64,000 nt of DNA. Source: Allium sativum (taxonomy: Eukaryota > Streptophyta > Magnoliopsida > Asparagales > Amaryllidaceae). Below, one piece after another: positions 1 through 11,039 of this stretch. Positions within the stretch are counted from its first letter, which is position 1. Every line of letters starts with the position of its first letter. A program made the position numbers and the translations under genes. The notes under the pieces are model-generated. The model worked only from the letters and a program-made list of their open reading frames with translations. It had not been told where the DNA came from and did not search any database. The stretch is taken from the NCBI GenBank assembly GCA_030737875.1, contig CM060926.1, forward strand, positions 316,670,922 through 316,734,921, in the 5' to 3' direction.

Positions 1-570
1 TCTTTAGATAATTCAGAATCTCAAATTTTAGGTCTCAAAACTGAGAATGGTACTTTAAAAAGGAAAAATTCTGAATTAAATAAGGAAATTGATGATTTAA
101 AGAATAACAAAATTTCTTTTGAAAATGTCAATAGAGACTTTGGAAATAAATTTGATAAATGTGCAAATAAGTTCGCAAAATTTAATAAAGGTCAAAATGA
201 TTTAAATATGATTTTATCTAGATCTCGACCTTTACATGACAAAAGTGGTTTAGGATATAATAAAACTAATCTTAGAAATAGTACTAGATATGCTTTCATG
301 TACAATAAAAATATTACTGCTAGTACTAATGCTCATCCTAGATCCAATTATTATAGAAATTCGAATACTTCTATGACTAGAGATCTGTATAATAGATCTA
401 GAAGTATGAAAAGGAATATCAATAGAGATTACTTAAGTATTTGGGTTCCTGTAAGTTGGAAAAACAGAGAAAAATACATTGATGATTATTTTGATTCAGT
501 AGTTAATAATGAAAATTTTATCTTTAAAGGTTCCATTAAACCCTCTTGGGTATGGCTACCTTCCATCTAA
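1..570 (+). pseudogene. Copia (Sirevirus-like) gag-pol remnant
   Basis: This is the 3' part of a gag-like region, open from the window edge to a stop at 568-570. The first ~60 residues are charged and coiled-coil-like (leucine, lysine, glutamate and asparagine rich). They are followed by a stretch around 'RPLHDKSGLGYNK' that is characteristic of plant Sirevirus-type copia polyproteins just upstream of the protease. Near the stop the frame slips: the next expected motif ('GPKQSKWVPK', at about 573-605) continues in another frame. Protease, integrase, reverse transcriptase and RNase H are all missing, because the sequence passes directly to the 3' non-coding region. It is therefore a deleted, frameshifted copy. 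The family call rests on motif recognition, not on a search. Confidence 0.7.
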
Positions 571-1035
571 CCCATGGACCCAAACAAAGCAAGTGGGTAC
601 CAAAGTATATATATTTTAATTTTTTGCAGGTACACCACAATAAAAGGAAGGCGATTTTGATTTCTCCAAATGTCTCTGAAAACAAAATTCAGTTTATCAA
701 ATTGCACATGATCCAATATCTCCCGAAGGTACTTTAATTTATGTCTTATGTTCGATTACTATTCTATCATGATATTTATTCTTTTTAATCGATGACAAAG
801 GGGGAGAAATATGCATATATAAATATATATATTCATGTATCATATAAATATTCATTTTATATGCACTAACATTTTGTTACAGGAAACAGTAAGTTTTTAT
901 TATATATACTAACAAAATGTGCAGAAAGCTTTTGGACAGGGGGAGATAGAAATATATAAGCATATATTCAGGGGGAGCTACTCAGTATCTCAAAAATATA
1001 TGCAAGATGTTGTCATCAATCAAAAAGGGGGAGAA
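571..1035 (+). other. Copia 3' non-coding region with repeated polypurine tracts
   Basis: The short G-rich purine motif GGGGGAG occurs at about 799, 939, 970 and 1028. The last copy sits directly before the LTR start TGTTGATAC. Several copies of the polypurine tract upstream of the 3' LTR are a known hallmark of plant Sireviruses, which supports the family call. The only coding trace is a short frameshifted gag tail at its left edge (about 573-605). Confidence 0.7.
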
Positions 1036-1631
1036 TGTTGATACACAAGATTTTGATTAATGACAACATAGAAATAGAGATCATTGACGAGCTGAATTCA
1101 CATTTATCAAAGTGGAAATCAATAAAGATCTTAGTGAAGATCAATGGAAATCATGACATGGAGCTAAGATTATATATATGTAGGTATGGAGTCGTGTTAG
1201 ATTTATGTTAAAATCTATCCTCAAAGTATAACACGAATGCACAAAACAATTTAGAAACTGAAATTAGCTGGGGCTGAAATCTGTATATTTGAGGAATTGA
1301 AAAGTCACAGAAAAAGCCCAAACGGTCTAGGCTTCGACCGGGAAAGAGTGCAGAGTGATATAGACTGTGGACCGAGGTTCTCTGGTCCACAGCCAGAAAA
1401 CGGTCGACCGCCCAATAAGGACCTGTCGACCGGTCCTATTGTCTTTTGTGCATAACGGCTATTTTTTCATATTCCTGTCGACCTGTTAATTTCGACCTGT
1501 CGACCTTTTTTCTTGCTGTAATTTTTCTGAAAGGATGCTTCTTTTTGTGAAGAGATTTCTATTCAATTTCAAGAGAAATGGACACAACTCTTTATAGAAA
1601 CTCTTCATGAAAGAATGCAACTATTCTACAC

Positions 1632-1640
1632 TATAAATAG
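1632..1640 (+). promoter_or_regulatory. LTR TATA box
   Basis: TATAAATAG lies about 600 bp into the copia LTR, where the U3/R promoter would be expected. It is followed by a CT-rich stretch. Confidence 0.5.
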
Positions 1641-1920
1641 ACTTGAAATCATACTTTCAAATCACCGAATCTTCTTCTATTTTCTGATCTTAACTCTATA
1701 CTCTCTTGCATTCTAAAAGCTCTCTCAAATATTCAATACTTGTTGAATCCTTGAATCAGTTTTATATCATTTGATTCAACAAGCAATCTTTCTTCCTTAA
1801 ATCTTTGCATTCAAATCATATACTTGAGGATAAGATTATAGGAAGGGTGTACTCAATCGTTGGCAAATCAGTGTTGAAAGAAGAACACAATCAGAAGTCA
1901 AACTCTTGTAATTGTCCTGT

Positions 1921-2036
1921 GTGGGTAAGCTTGTAGCCCGTAAATCAAGTGGGTAAGCTTGTGGCCCGTAAATCAAGTGGGTAAGCTTGTAGCCCGTGAA
2001 ATCAAGTGGGTAAACTTGTAGCCCGTAAATCAAGTA
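1921..2036 (+). repeat. 28-29 bp tandem repeat, 4 copies, in copia LTR
   Basis: Four near-identical units begin at 1921, 1949, 1977 and 2006, each with the core GGGTAAGCTTGTAGCCCGTA. They lie within the LTR downstream of the TATA box. Confidence 0.85.
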
Positions 2037-2255
2037 GTTGTGAACCTGTTCCTCCGGGTGAAGCGAGGGTGTTGTTTAGTGAAAAGCCGAAGAGGAGCTT
2101 CGGGACTGGACGTAGGACTGGAGGTCCGAACCAGTATAAAAATCCTGGTGTCGTTACTCTACTTTACTTTACTTTACTGCATTTAAAGTTTGTTATCATA
2201 TTCCGCATAGCCATATTATAGATCCTGCATAAGTCGTGCATACTCGACTTTTTCA

Positions 2256-2866
2256 ATGGCCGCCATTGCAGGAGTTCAAAACCGATCAGAATTCTCAATC
2301 TCTTTAACCAGAGATCCCCCCAAGGATATAGATGACTTCTATTCCGAGGCCGAGCGATTCCTCCACCAAGAAGGCACCAGCATTGAGATGGAGAGCCTTG
2401 AGGTCCTAACCGCAAAACAGCAAGGTCCACTCAATAACAACGGCCAAAATAAAGGAATAGGAAAGGCCCTGGAAAAGAGTGAGCGTCATGTGCGACCTCG
2501 GATCAAAAGTAATTATGACCAGTACATCGAACTCAATTCCTCTCTGCTCGATATCTACCTTGACATATGAGGGTCCCTGCCCACTCCAAGGCCACCCCGA
2601 CGAGAACCAACCCAGATGGAGCTCGATTCTGGAAAACATTGCGTGTTCCACAACGTAGCTGGACATAGCACCGATGAATGCCGCCATCTGCGCGATCTCA
2701 TTGAGGATCGAGTAAGAAAAGGTAGCTTCCCAAACATGTCAAGAGTCATGCCCCGGCCTTGCCGCCACGGCCTTCTGCCCAAGCTCCTCAGGTCAACCCA
2801 CGAGCTCCAAGAAACGGAAGGGACCCTGAGACTAGCACTTATGGCATTATCATTAATTAGATTTTT
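2256..2866 (+). pseudogene. Ty3/gypsy gag remnant (Tat-like)
   Basis: A first open segment (2256-2570) contains 'SISLTRDPPKDIDDFYSEA', the C-terminal part of the gag core seen in Tat/Ogre-type plant gypsy elements. After a stop, a second segment in another frame (from about 2616) contains 'CVFHNVAGHSTDECRHLRD'. This matches the usual gag segment C-x-H-x(4)-G-H-x-T-x-x-C-x-x-L. The two pieces are separated by a stop and a frame change, and no pol follows. The element appears reduced to a gag tail joined to its LTR. Confidence 0.65.
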
Positions 2867-3241
2867 CTGATGTATTTCTTTCAATAAAAAGGACACCTTG
2901 ATGTACACATGTATGAGGTAAGGATTTAGGTCCTAGGCATGCTCTGTAATCAATCGATGCCCTCTTAGAATTTATTTTTTTCTATAATAATTCCTTAGTT
3001 TCTATGAGTGCTCATTTACAAATATGGATAATGTTCGCCCCTCCCCCCCCCTCCCTCTTTTAATGTGGTCAGCGCGAAATCCTACCGCTATATCTTAATT
3101 CCTATTTCCCTAGCCGAGTGTGGTATACTTCTTTAAAACGAGTATGGATGATACTCACCCCTTCTTTCTCTACACCATGAGCTTCTTCCGTTCGCTGGAT
3201 ACACTAATTTAACATGAGTCGAGCACGGAAAACACTTGCCA

Positions 3242-3420
3242 TAAGCCGAGTATGGTTAATACTCGCCCTCTCTAAGTCGAGTATGGTTAATACTCGCCAC
3301 TAAGCCGGGTATGGTTAATACTCGCCCCCTCTAAGCCGAGTATGGTTAATACTCGCCCTCTCTAAGCCGAGTATGGTCAATACTCGCCACTAAACCGAGT
3401 ATGGTTAATACTCCCCACCT
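3242..3420 (+). repeat. 28-31 bp tandem repeat, 6 copies, each with a palindrome
   Basis: Units start at 3242, 3273, 3301, 3332, 3363 and 3391. Each contains CGAGTATGGTTAATACTCG or a close variant, a 7-bp inverted repeat around GGTTA. More degenerate copies flank the array from about 3112. Confidence 0.85.
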
Positions 3421-3529
3421 CTCAAAGCCAAGTGAAATAAAATGCTCGACCCATTATCCTTCTCCAAGCCGAGAACGGTTTATTTTTGTCTTTGTAAGAA
3501 CTAACTCTAACGAAGGCAATCATCATCTC

Positions 3530-3650
3530 GGCCTTAATACGATTTCCAATAGTTGTCGGTTTTCTGGCCTAAATATAACCCAGTTCGGTCGTTGGTTTTC
3601 TGGCCTTAATACAACATCGGAACTGTCGAATTTCTGGCCTTAATATGGTC
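3530..3650 (+). repeat. short dispersed repeat TTTCTGGCCTTAATA
   Basis: Three to four imperfect copies of 'TTTTCTGGCCTTAATA', about 45-50 bp apart, lie in the same LTR. They may be a second degenerate tandem array. Confidence 0.5.
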
Positions 3651-4231
3651 CGGCGCGATCATAACTGCTTGAGCAATTGTGCTTCGATTCATATTTCATA
3701 ACACACCTCCCTCTATCAAAGAAGATGCATTCTGAGGGTCAAAGTGTTAACCCTCTTTTTGGTAAAAGACGCAGCGGGCCAAATCGAAGCCCAAATGCGC
3801 ATCTAATCAAGTTAGACAGATCGCATTCCAAGAAGCCCCGTAGAAGCTCGGCCTAAAGTAGCCACATGTCGGGCCAATCAAGCTGATATCTCACCCCAGA
3901 AGACTCGCTCTCCCAGTAAACCGATAGAACCGCTCTCGCACAAGGCGTATCGATCGAGTATTTCAGACCTACATGAAATATCCAGCTGAGTTTTTCAGAT
4001 ACTTGGCCCGACTTTCAAGGAAGAAAAAGCGGTCGACCATATCTAGACAAAGCTCTACTTTTGATATACCTCACCGTGGATGCCACGCCAGCCACAACTT
4101 CCGAGTATACTATTTATGAATAGTGGAATCAGTCTTCAGCCGCTATTCTAACCAAGTGACAGACTCCACATGTCCGAGCTTGCCCGGAAAGGCCGGGCCA
4201 CGTCACAACAGCCCAAGCTGCTATCCCCGTC

Positions 4232-4240
4232 TATAAATAC
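4232..4240 (+). promoter_or_regulatory. LTR TATA box
   Basis: TATAAATAC in the Tat-like LTR, about 190 bp upstream of the conserved GGACGCAGGC motif. Confidence 0.5.
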
Positions 4241-4599
4241 CTCAAAGCTTAAAGAGAAAAAGAGAACGAGGAGAGACTTCTCTGACATTTCTTTTTTCGG
4301 CTCATACTTCTTCTTCTTCCCAGAAAAACATTATCTGGAAGAGAAAATAGCTGCCTTCTCTCTTTTCTCTAAATAGAAAAAGCATTGTACTTGTAATCAA
4401 AAGCAAAAGTAATATATATATATATAAAGTGGACGCAGGCACCGTCTTTGCCGAACCACTATGAAAATTCTGTGTGTTTTCCACATTTCCTCTACTTTTT
4501 CTATATTTTATAATCAATATTCATGTGTTCTACACACGATTGGGGGTTGATTGTCACTAGTGACCAACTTTTGACGTCAACAATATCCATATGAACTAT

Positions 4600-5060
4600 T
4601 GCATGGAGAGCTTCAGTGCGAGAAATTATTAACCACAGTAAGGGTGTCCCGTCCTAATGATGATTGTTCGAGCATATTCTGATCTAGTGTAAGGGCATCG
4701 ACTACTATGTTAGGTTCATGGTAGAATGGTAGACCGATCAGTGTAGAATTTGAGTTCATTCCTTAAGAAAAGATTTACTTCTACTATAAAAACTTTAGTG
4801 CAAACAATCAACTTAAGTTATCAGTTTAAGAAAAACATGGACATTAAGTCCTTATAACACTTAGAAAAGCTTTTTAGACTATTATCTCTTGGTTTTCCCC
4901 CTTCTACCAGCCACTTTTCATTCACCGGACTTCTATGTCTAATCCAATCCTTTTCTCTTCCCATAATACGCATGCAAGGAATAACTGCTTGTTGAAAAGG
5001 CTTGGAGTATTGATTGGATGCACTATTCTTATATGTTCTCAATTTCATTTTATCTAGTTC
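4600..5060 (-). pseudogene. gypsy pol traces (late RT / RNase H)
   Basis: Around 4860-4830 the minus strand reads 'CYKDLMSMFF', comparable to the FMDLMNRVF segment of plant gypsy reverse transcriptase. Around 4720-4640 'EPNIVVDALT' resembles the 'ANVVADALSR' segment at the end of RNase H. The order agrees with the minus-strand element, but the matches are short and degenerate. A chance resemblance cannot be excluded for either piece. Confidence 0.35.
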
Positions 5061-5249
5061 TTTCGATTTACTGAATTTGGATTTTGAGAGAGAGAGATGT
5101 TATGATATATATTATGCATACTGATATTATAGTGGTTTTAAGACTTTGATGTATTGACAATTTATTATGATTAATGAAATAATACTTTCATGAAAATTTT
5201 AAGTAAGATATTTTTTTTTTGTAAAATGTTTTTATTCACGTCTTATTAT

Positions 5250-5790
5250 TTTAGTGTTTGCATGTTTTAGTTATACCTAAGTGACCAATATTCTTTAATA
5301 TGACTAGAAAAGGATATGCTAAGGAATGTGACTTGTTACACATACCCAAAAGGATCTTCTCTTCATGTCTAATACATATTGGTATCTTTAAGATGAATTG
5401 TGAACTTAGATCGGCGATACTCTTTAAGAACTTCCATTGATCATCGACATCTAGCCCACACAATCTTCCCTTCTTTCTCAACCATCCTTTATGTTCAAGA
5501 CTGAAATATTTCAAATCATCAATCTCTACTCTGGCTCGTAGTCTTCTGGTCCTTTCAACTAGAACTAGATCTTCACTTTTCTTAGAAGCCATTCTACTAG
5601 GTGGTCAAAAAACTAGTTTAATTCCAGGCACAAGATCTATTTTGAACTTTATAGCTGTCTTTGGTGGTAATTCCGTCACCAGTTCGAAAACATCTACGAA
5701 CTCCTTGATAATGGGAACTCGACTTACATCATGTTCCAATTCCAAAGCAAACCTAATAAAGCATAAAATAGTGAAATCACGCTCTCTGCC
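5250..5790 (-). pseudogene. gypsy reverse transcriptase N-terminal remnant
   Basis: On the minus strand, about 5700-5600 reads 'FVDVFELVTELPPKTAIKFK' and then 'IDLVPG'. This is the conserved entry to the reverse transcriptase of plant chromoviruses (usual form FxDVFPxELPGLPPxREIEFxIDLVPG). An in-frame stop follows, and then 'RMASKK', equivalent to the usual RMAPxEL. The next ~100 residues stay open (5592-5251) but match the family only patchily, and the YxDD catalytic motif is absent. The gene is dead. Confidence 0.6.
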
Positions 5791-6239
5791 CAGTACATGG
5801 TTCGATTACCACAACTAGATTGATTACATGATATTTTACTATCAAATATCGTAGCATTGTATTAATTCAAGCAATTCGTACACAAGATAATTCCAAATCC
5901 CATAAAATCAAACAAATAAAAACTACAAACAAAGTGTAACCTAGAAACTAAAATTCTAGGTTATCACATCTCATTCTCAGAGTTGCATAACCACTTATAA
6001 GATAGCTACCCTAAAGTAGGTAACAAGGTATGATGGTTCTAATCACACCTTTTATACCAAGAATTTGGATAAAAATAAATGTAATGCATAATTATAAATA
6101 ATGCTCCAATAGTTGTGCTATGAATAAAAAAATGTGCCTTCCATCACATACTTTGTTCCTTTCTCAGCAGTAGTAGATCTAGATCAAGATGGTTTTAAAG
6201 CAAGAATGTTTCGTTTAGATTCCTCTGGACACTTCCTTA

Positions 6240-7160
6240 TATAACGCCTCCATCTGATAGCAATTATAGCACATCACATTAAGTTTTCCAGCTTTAACTT
6301 TAACTTCACCAGGCCAGTATTCAATGGCGTAATGTCGCTTCTTATCGTGATTTTGGTAAACAACATCAACCTTGCTTCTCTTAGCCTTACCATCTTTCTG
6401 AGCTCCTTCGTGTTTGAAGAACCTTATCTTCTTCCCTTGAGAACTCTAGTTATCAATTGGCTTCTCGACACTAAACAAAGCACAATTCTTTAATACAAAT
6501 AGCCATTTCAACAAAAATGCGTCTAGGATACCTCGAGCATGTAGAAATTTCCGGCTTCAATCCTCGAATGAACTTATCATTCCTCATGATTGCTGTAGCA
6601 ATGGTGCCATGAGCATATCTAGATAATTCATTAAACCTATTGGCAAACTCGATGACTGACATATCTCTCTGCACTAGCTCATTAAACTATTGAAACAACA
6701 TTGCCTTAGCTCCCTCAGACAAGTATATATTCTCAAACCTTGTCCAGAAATCTACCCAAGTGATCTCATCCTCTATTATTCTTATAATAATATCATTCTA
6801 CCAATGCAGTGCAGCTCCTTGCAATTGCCTTAAAGTTAGCCATCTTTTTTGTGCATCACTTAAGCCTAATTATGAGAAGATTCTCTCACAACTCAAAAGC
6901 CAATTCTACCCTCGACAATAACTCCATTTCTGTAAAATGGATCTCCTCCAAGATTAGCATAATCCTTGATGTACTTGGCATAGCTGTTTCTAACTAGTGC
7001 CAAAATGTTAGCTCCTCCAACATCAACAACATTTGTTCTAGCATAGCCAGTAATAGCTCCAGCTTGCATTAGATTGACAAAGGACCGACAAAGATTCCCT
7101 ATATCAACTAGCGGGTTTGTAGAACCTTCACCCCTATTAGCCCAGTGAACCGATACCTTT
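6240..7160 (-). pseudogene. gypsy gag remnant with zinc-knuckle trace
   Basis: The minus strand reads 'EITWVDFWTRFENIYLSEGA' at about 6780-6700. This is followed by 'MSVIEFANRFNELSRYAHG' at 6660-6600 and 'FIRGLKPEI' near 6560. These correspond to the retrotransposon gag core (Pfam Retrotrans_gag, PF03732). Further downstream, about 6290-6240, a 'CYNC' pair with degenerate later positions marks the former CCHC zinc knuckle. There are several stops and frame changes. Confidence 0.65.
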
Positions 7161-7413
7161 CTTGTGGAGCATTTCCATTAATTGGGGCACTTCCACCATC
7201 CAGATTGACTTTTTTTCTCCTTCTCCTTATATCTTACTTCCTTTATTTGCATACAAACCTTAGTAAGATACGATAGACGATCTAAGAGTATGGGATATAT
7301 ACATACTTATATATCAATTATAAGTACGTCATAGTATTGTAATCCCAAACTAGGTATATAAGTCTGATCTTTGGGTTTTAGTTTTAAAAACTTTTTTAAA
7401 AGTTTAATAAACC

Positions 7414-7433
7414 TATGATCTCATGCAAAATTG
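7414..7433 (-). other. mutated primer binding site
   Basis: Directly after the LTR end (minus strand ...GGATGTTACA) the sequence is ATTTTGCATGAGATCATAGG. Plant chromoviruses often have ATTTGGTATCAGAGCATAGG here, complementary to the 3' end of the initiator methionine tRNA. The site appears to have decayed by several changes. Confidence 0.45.
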
Positions 7434-8260
7434 TAACATCCCATTCTCTAAGGCCCAAAGCCAAGCGCTACATATGTTGCGGTTATCTATAGTATTAACT
7501 TCCGGTGATTGAAAACCAATATGTTATTTAATCATAATATCACAAAATACAGGAATATGAAAAAAATTCAAAATAGATTCACCTATAATTTTCATTACAA
7601 TTCTCAAAACAAAACCCATATTCATATCAAATATAACTTTTACAAAATATAATCACAACAACTACATATGAAAATGCCTCATTGGTTGATCAAAGTCAAG
7701 ATATTGGTTGTAAACTCCTTTCCATTAAATAAAAGCAAAAATATAGTGAAAAGGAAAATATATAGTTAAATACCTTCGGTACATCTCTAAAAGCTTATTC
7801 ATAGAAGAATCTGAAAATATAACTCCTAAGTCTACTCAAATGAGTACCTGAGAGTTTAAGGGGCAAACAAAAGCTTTAAGTAGTTCAACAGACTGGTATG
7901 AGTAATAACAGTACCCCAAAACCAATATATATCTAGTGAGACCACGCCGCTTAGTGGAATGAGTTTCCCTCTCGCTATTGTCTTGCAACATAATAACCAT
8001 CCATGTGCTTTGGCACTCACAGTCTTTAGATCAAGAATAATAATGTGCTAAAGTAAAACATAATGTGGATTACCTATCCCCTGTTCTCCTGACTAACTAT
8101 CTTAATGACTACAAATTCATTATCAGAATAACAAGTGATCTGCTTGCCTCTATGTTATCTACTTATTCAAATTGAGATTACCTATCCCAACCCATATATT
8201 AGGATCACTTATCCCAACCACTCTAGTGGCAACCTTCATGGCATACATGTATAAATAAAG
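7434..8260 (-). mobile_element. gypsy 5' LTR (partial)
   Basis: On the plus strand it begins TGTAACATCCC, so the minus-strand LTR ends ...GGGATGTTACA. Positions 7830-7990 carry a module shared with the other gypsy LTRs of this window ('GACTGGTATGAG' and 'GACCACGCCGCTTAGTGGAA'). The far end of the LTR is not identifiable before the copia LTR starts at 8261. Confidence 0.55.
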
Positions 8261-8468
8261 CGTTATAGTTTGTTCCATAGAGGCAATATGTTTGATGTGA
8301 ATGATAATAACACTGTTGATGTTATATTTTATTTTGAATAAAAGATTATGATGTGCTATATTTAATGCGTTATATAAATATTAACATAACAGAAGTTCTT
8401 AGAATAATAATACGGAATTATATAGTTTCCAGTAAGTGACTTGAACATGAGATTATATAATATATTAA
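8261..8468 (+). mobile_element. copia 5' LTR, left part
   Basis: It aligns by eye with the 3' LTR start at 37295 across about 205 bp (shared 'GATGTGAATGATAATAAC', 'TTTTATTTTGAATAAAAGAT' and 'AACATGAGATTATAT'). It stops at TTAA, where the Harbinger element begins. The expected initial TG is here CG. Confidence 0.8.
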
Positions 8469-8480
8469 GGGCCCATTTGG

Positions 8481-10752
8481 ATGGGCTAAAATAAGCTGGT
8501 TTTCAGCTTTTTAAAATTCAAAGAAAAAAAGCGCATATGGATGCATAGTTTTTTGGGCTTTCAGAAGTGGTTTTTTTGCTTATTTCAAAAGCCAATTTTT
8601 TTTGCTTTCGGTTTCTTCTACCAAACGACTTTCAAGCAGCGTAACTTCGAAATAGAGTTCCAGCGATTTACTTTTTCATTGGCACTTCATCTTCTTTGAG
8701 ATTCATCGCAAAGATAATATTTTTCTTCTCTTATTGGTCTTCATTCTACCTGATCTATTCTCACCTCTATTGATCACAAACTTTTTCAATAGTTTTCATA
8801 TATTTTCTGTATTTGTTTGCTTGTTATGCTTGAAACCGTAATTTATTTGAATTTAAATCCTAATCGATGTTAACAATGTCATTTATATCTTTTGTCACAT
8901 CTGAAGTAACAATGGCACTCTTGGTTGTTCTATTTTGCAATTTGTATAAGTTTTGAAAATCATTATGTTCTTGGTATGAGTTATTGATCTTTGAGAAAAT
9001 TATAGGAGTGCAGTCACTGATTATTGAGTGATTAGAAAAGAACATAAAATAAATTTATCTTAATGTTCCTTGTTGATGAATAAACTATCTATTTTTGTAT
9101 GAACTAACATGTCCTTTGGTATTATCTGTGGATTTGCTGTAATAACCATGTACAAATAAAAGAGTGTTGGTTCCTTCAGTAAATTCAAGGACGATACATA
9201 GTGGATAACTTGAGAGTGCGCTAGTGGGTGTTCATAAGTTAGTGCTCTATTGTTACCAGCAATAAGAATATTTGTAGTTATAATTTACCCTCATTTATGG
9301 AAAGTGGTATCTTTCCTGCCTTATTTGTATATGTTTTCTTCTCTATTTCATATGGTATTAATCTCGGTTTATGTTTTGATTATGGTTGGTCAAAAGAAAC
9401 TAACTTGTTTTGGTTTATTGAATTGACATTCTTGTGAGATTGTTGTATATTCATCCACAATAGGTAATAATTATAATGATATAGGGTTGAGGCAACAAAC
9501 TTTTTGCCACAATTTATTACAACAGTCAGTTCAACATTTTAATGTACACAAAAGTCAAATTGTTTATTTAAAAAAAACTTGGAATATATGGTTGAAACAT
9601 TCATTTAATTACTACACTAAAGAGGTATGGAGTTGGCATCACTTGTCTACGATCTTTAGGAAACTGGAAATAGATTAGATATCCTCTAGCTGCTTGTATG
9701 TTTTACCAGTGCTTTATACAGGCAGAGAAAATATTTCCAACAATCACGTTTATTTATGCATGCATAAATAGCATCCAATATAGTAGGCTTCATTTTTGAC
9801 GATTGTTCAAAAAATTTTCCCTGTAATTTCATAAAATAGCATTTGATATAGCAGGCTTCATGAACAAACTGTAAGTGCATCAGGTGTACATCTTATTTAA
9901 TTGTGTAACTTCAAATTTCAGGGCTTCATGGCTTAGCAGCTACTCATGTTTTTTTAGTGCTTACCCATATTTTGTTGTACTTTTTGTACGCGTATTATGG
10001 AACAAAGCATGCATATTTGGATTTTAGAAAAATAGTAAACCATTGTGTCATTTATTCCCAAATTCCCTTCTTACCTACCGTACCACTATTTCATTTTGTC
10101 TTAACACCTAAGCGATCCTCGTTTATTAAGAAAATAGTTAAATTGATGAAAGCATTGATGATGATTTCCACATAACTGCGGTACAAAAATATTTTGTAAT
10201 AAAGTTCTGAATCTTATTTTATGTTCAGATTTTCTACAACATATTCTTAAAATAGTATGATAAACCGTTCTTCGGATCTACTGAGTTTGATAGGTGTAAG
10301 GGTACAGTTTGATAGATGTAAGGTTACAATTTGGCATATAAACAGAAAAATTAGTATACTGTAAGTACTTATACTATGAAAATTTAGAAGTGGATTTGAA
10401 GTAGTTATATTTCGTGTTTACAACTACCTCCATATGAATTATTATTGCATTTGAATATTTTATTAAATGAAAATGCAAGTTGAATATTCATAATGTAGAT
10501 AAATCTATGTTTATTATTGCATTTAAAACTTACATGATCCCTACGGGAACTTCCTGTAATTATAAATACATCCATAACCCTGTTGTTTCTGATTATTTGA
10601 ATGATGGCAAATAGCAGGTGAAATCATATTATGCCAAGGTTGTCAATCTATTTCGATCCATAATGGAATATTAGCATTTAATTTCAAGTCTGAATTAAAC
10701 AACATTATACATGCCAATGTAGGTTTCAACTGAACATGTTGCTGCAAGATTT
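8481..10752. other. non-coding left body of the Harbinger element
   Basis: AT-rich sequence in which I recognise no domain on either strand. Short open frames here (for example about 9487-9678 and 9957-10175) match nothing I know. They may be relics of a transposase too decayed to identify. Confidence 0.4.
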
Positions 10753-10796
10753 GGGTAGCGTTTGATTTCTGAACTGGCCAGTTAATGTTCACGTCT

Positions 10797-10830
10797 GCGT
10801 CCGACGCGTCCGACGCGTCGGACGCGTCTA
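10797..10830. promoter_or_regulatory. GCGTCCGACGC palindrome cluster
   Basis: Overlapping copies of GCGTCCGACGC include a perfect 20-bp palindrome at 10806-10825. A related cluster (GCGTCGGACGC) is at about 10895-10912, just upstream of the Myb gene. The first copy starts 44 bp from the element's left end. Confidence 0.5.
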
Positions 10831-11039
10831 CGATGGGTCCCACACTTTTGCCCCTTCAAGCTCAACGGTTGAAAATATAGCTTTTGCGTTCGATGCGTCG
10901 GACGCGGATTCGGACGCCAACAGAAAATTTACAAAACGACTATATTTTGCCAAGTTATAAATCCAACCTCTTCCCTTCACCAATTCAAACCATTTCCTTC
11001 AACAATTCAAATCGCAAACTCATCAATTTTTCAACGACA

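Larger units (their letters stand above)
1036..2225 (+). mobile_element. Sirevirus-like copia LTR (3' LTR)
   Basis: The LTR starts with TGTTGATAC immediately after a polypurine tract. It has a TATA box (TATAAATAG, 1632-1640). Near its end it has the motif 'GGACGTAGGAC...CCGAACCAGTATAAA' typical of plant LTR 3' regions (about 2110-2140). The right border is unclear, because the next element's gag begins near 2256. Around 1380-1510 the word GTCGACC is repeated several times, partly as palindromes. Confidence 0.65.
2867..4580 (+). mobile_element. Tat-like gypsy LTR
   Basis: The sequence has LTR features in order: an AATAAAA-type signal just inside the left border (2883), GC-richer repeat arrays (3100-3650), a TATA box (4232-4240), and then 'GTGGACGCAGGC...GCCGAACCACTATGAAA' at about 4430-4465. 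This last motif is typical of the 3' part of Tat-lineage LTRs. It ends with TTTGACGTCAACA at about 4570-4582, a frequent LTR terminus in this lineage. The left border is inferred from the end of the gag remnant and is approximate. Confidence 0.55.
4581..8260 (-). mobile_element. decayed Ty3/gypsy (chromovirus-like) element, 5' part
   Basis: Read on the minus strand, the parts are in the expected order: 5' LTR (7434-8260), a mutated primer site (about 7414-7433), gag (about 7160-6240), the start of reverse transcriptase (5790-5250) and traces of later pol (5060-4600). Every coding part has stops and frameshifts, and much of pol is deleted. The left border meets the end of the Tat-like LTR. The right border meets the copia LTR at 8261, but I could not find its continuation on the far side of that copia. 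Confidence 0.6.

Noticed and set aside
4570..4582. TGACGTCA-type word as a host regulatory element
   Set aside because: It lies at the expected terminus of a Tat-like LTR and is better explained as part of that terminus.
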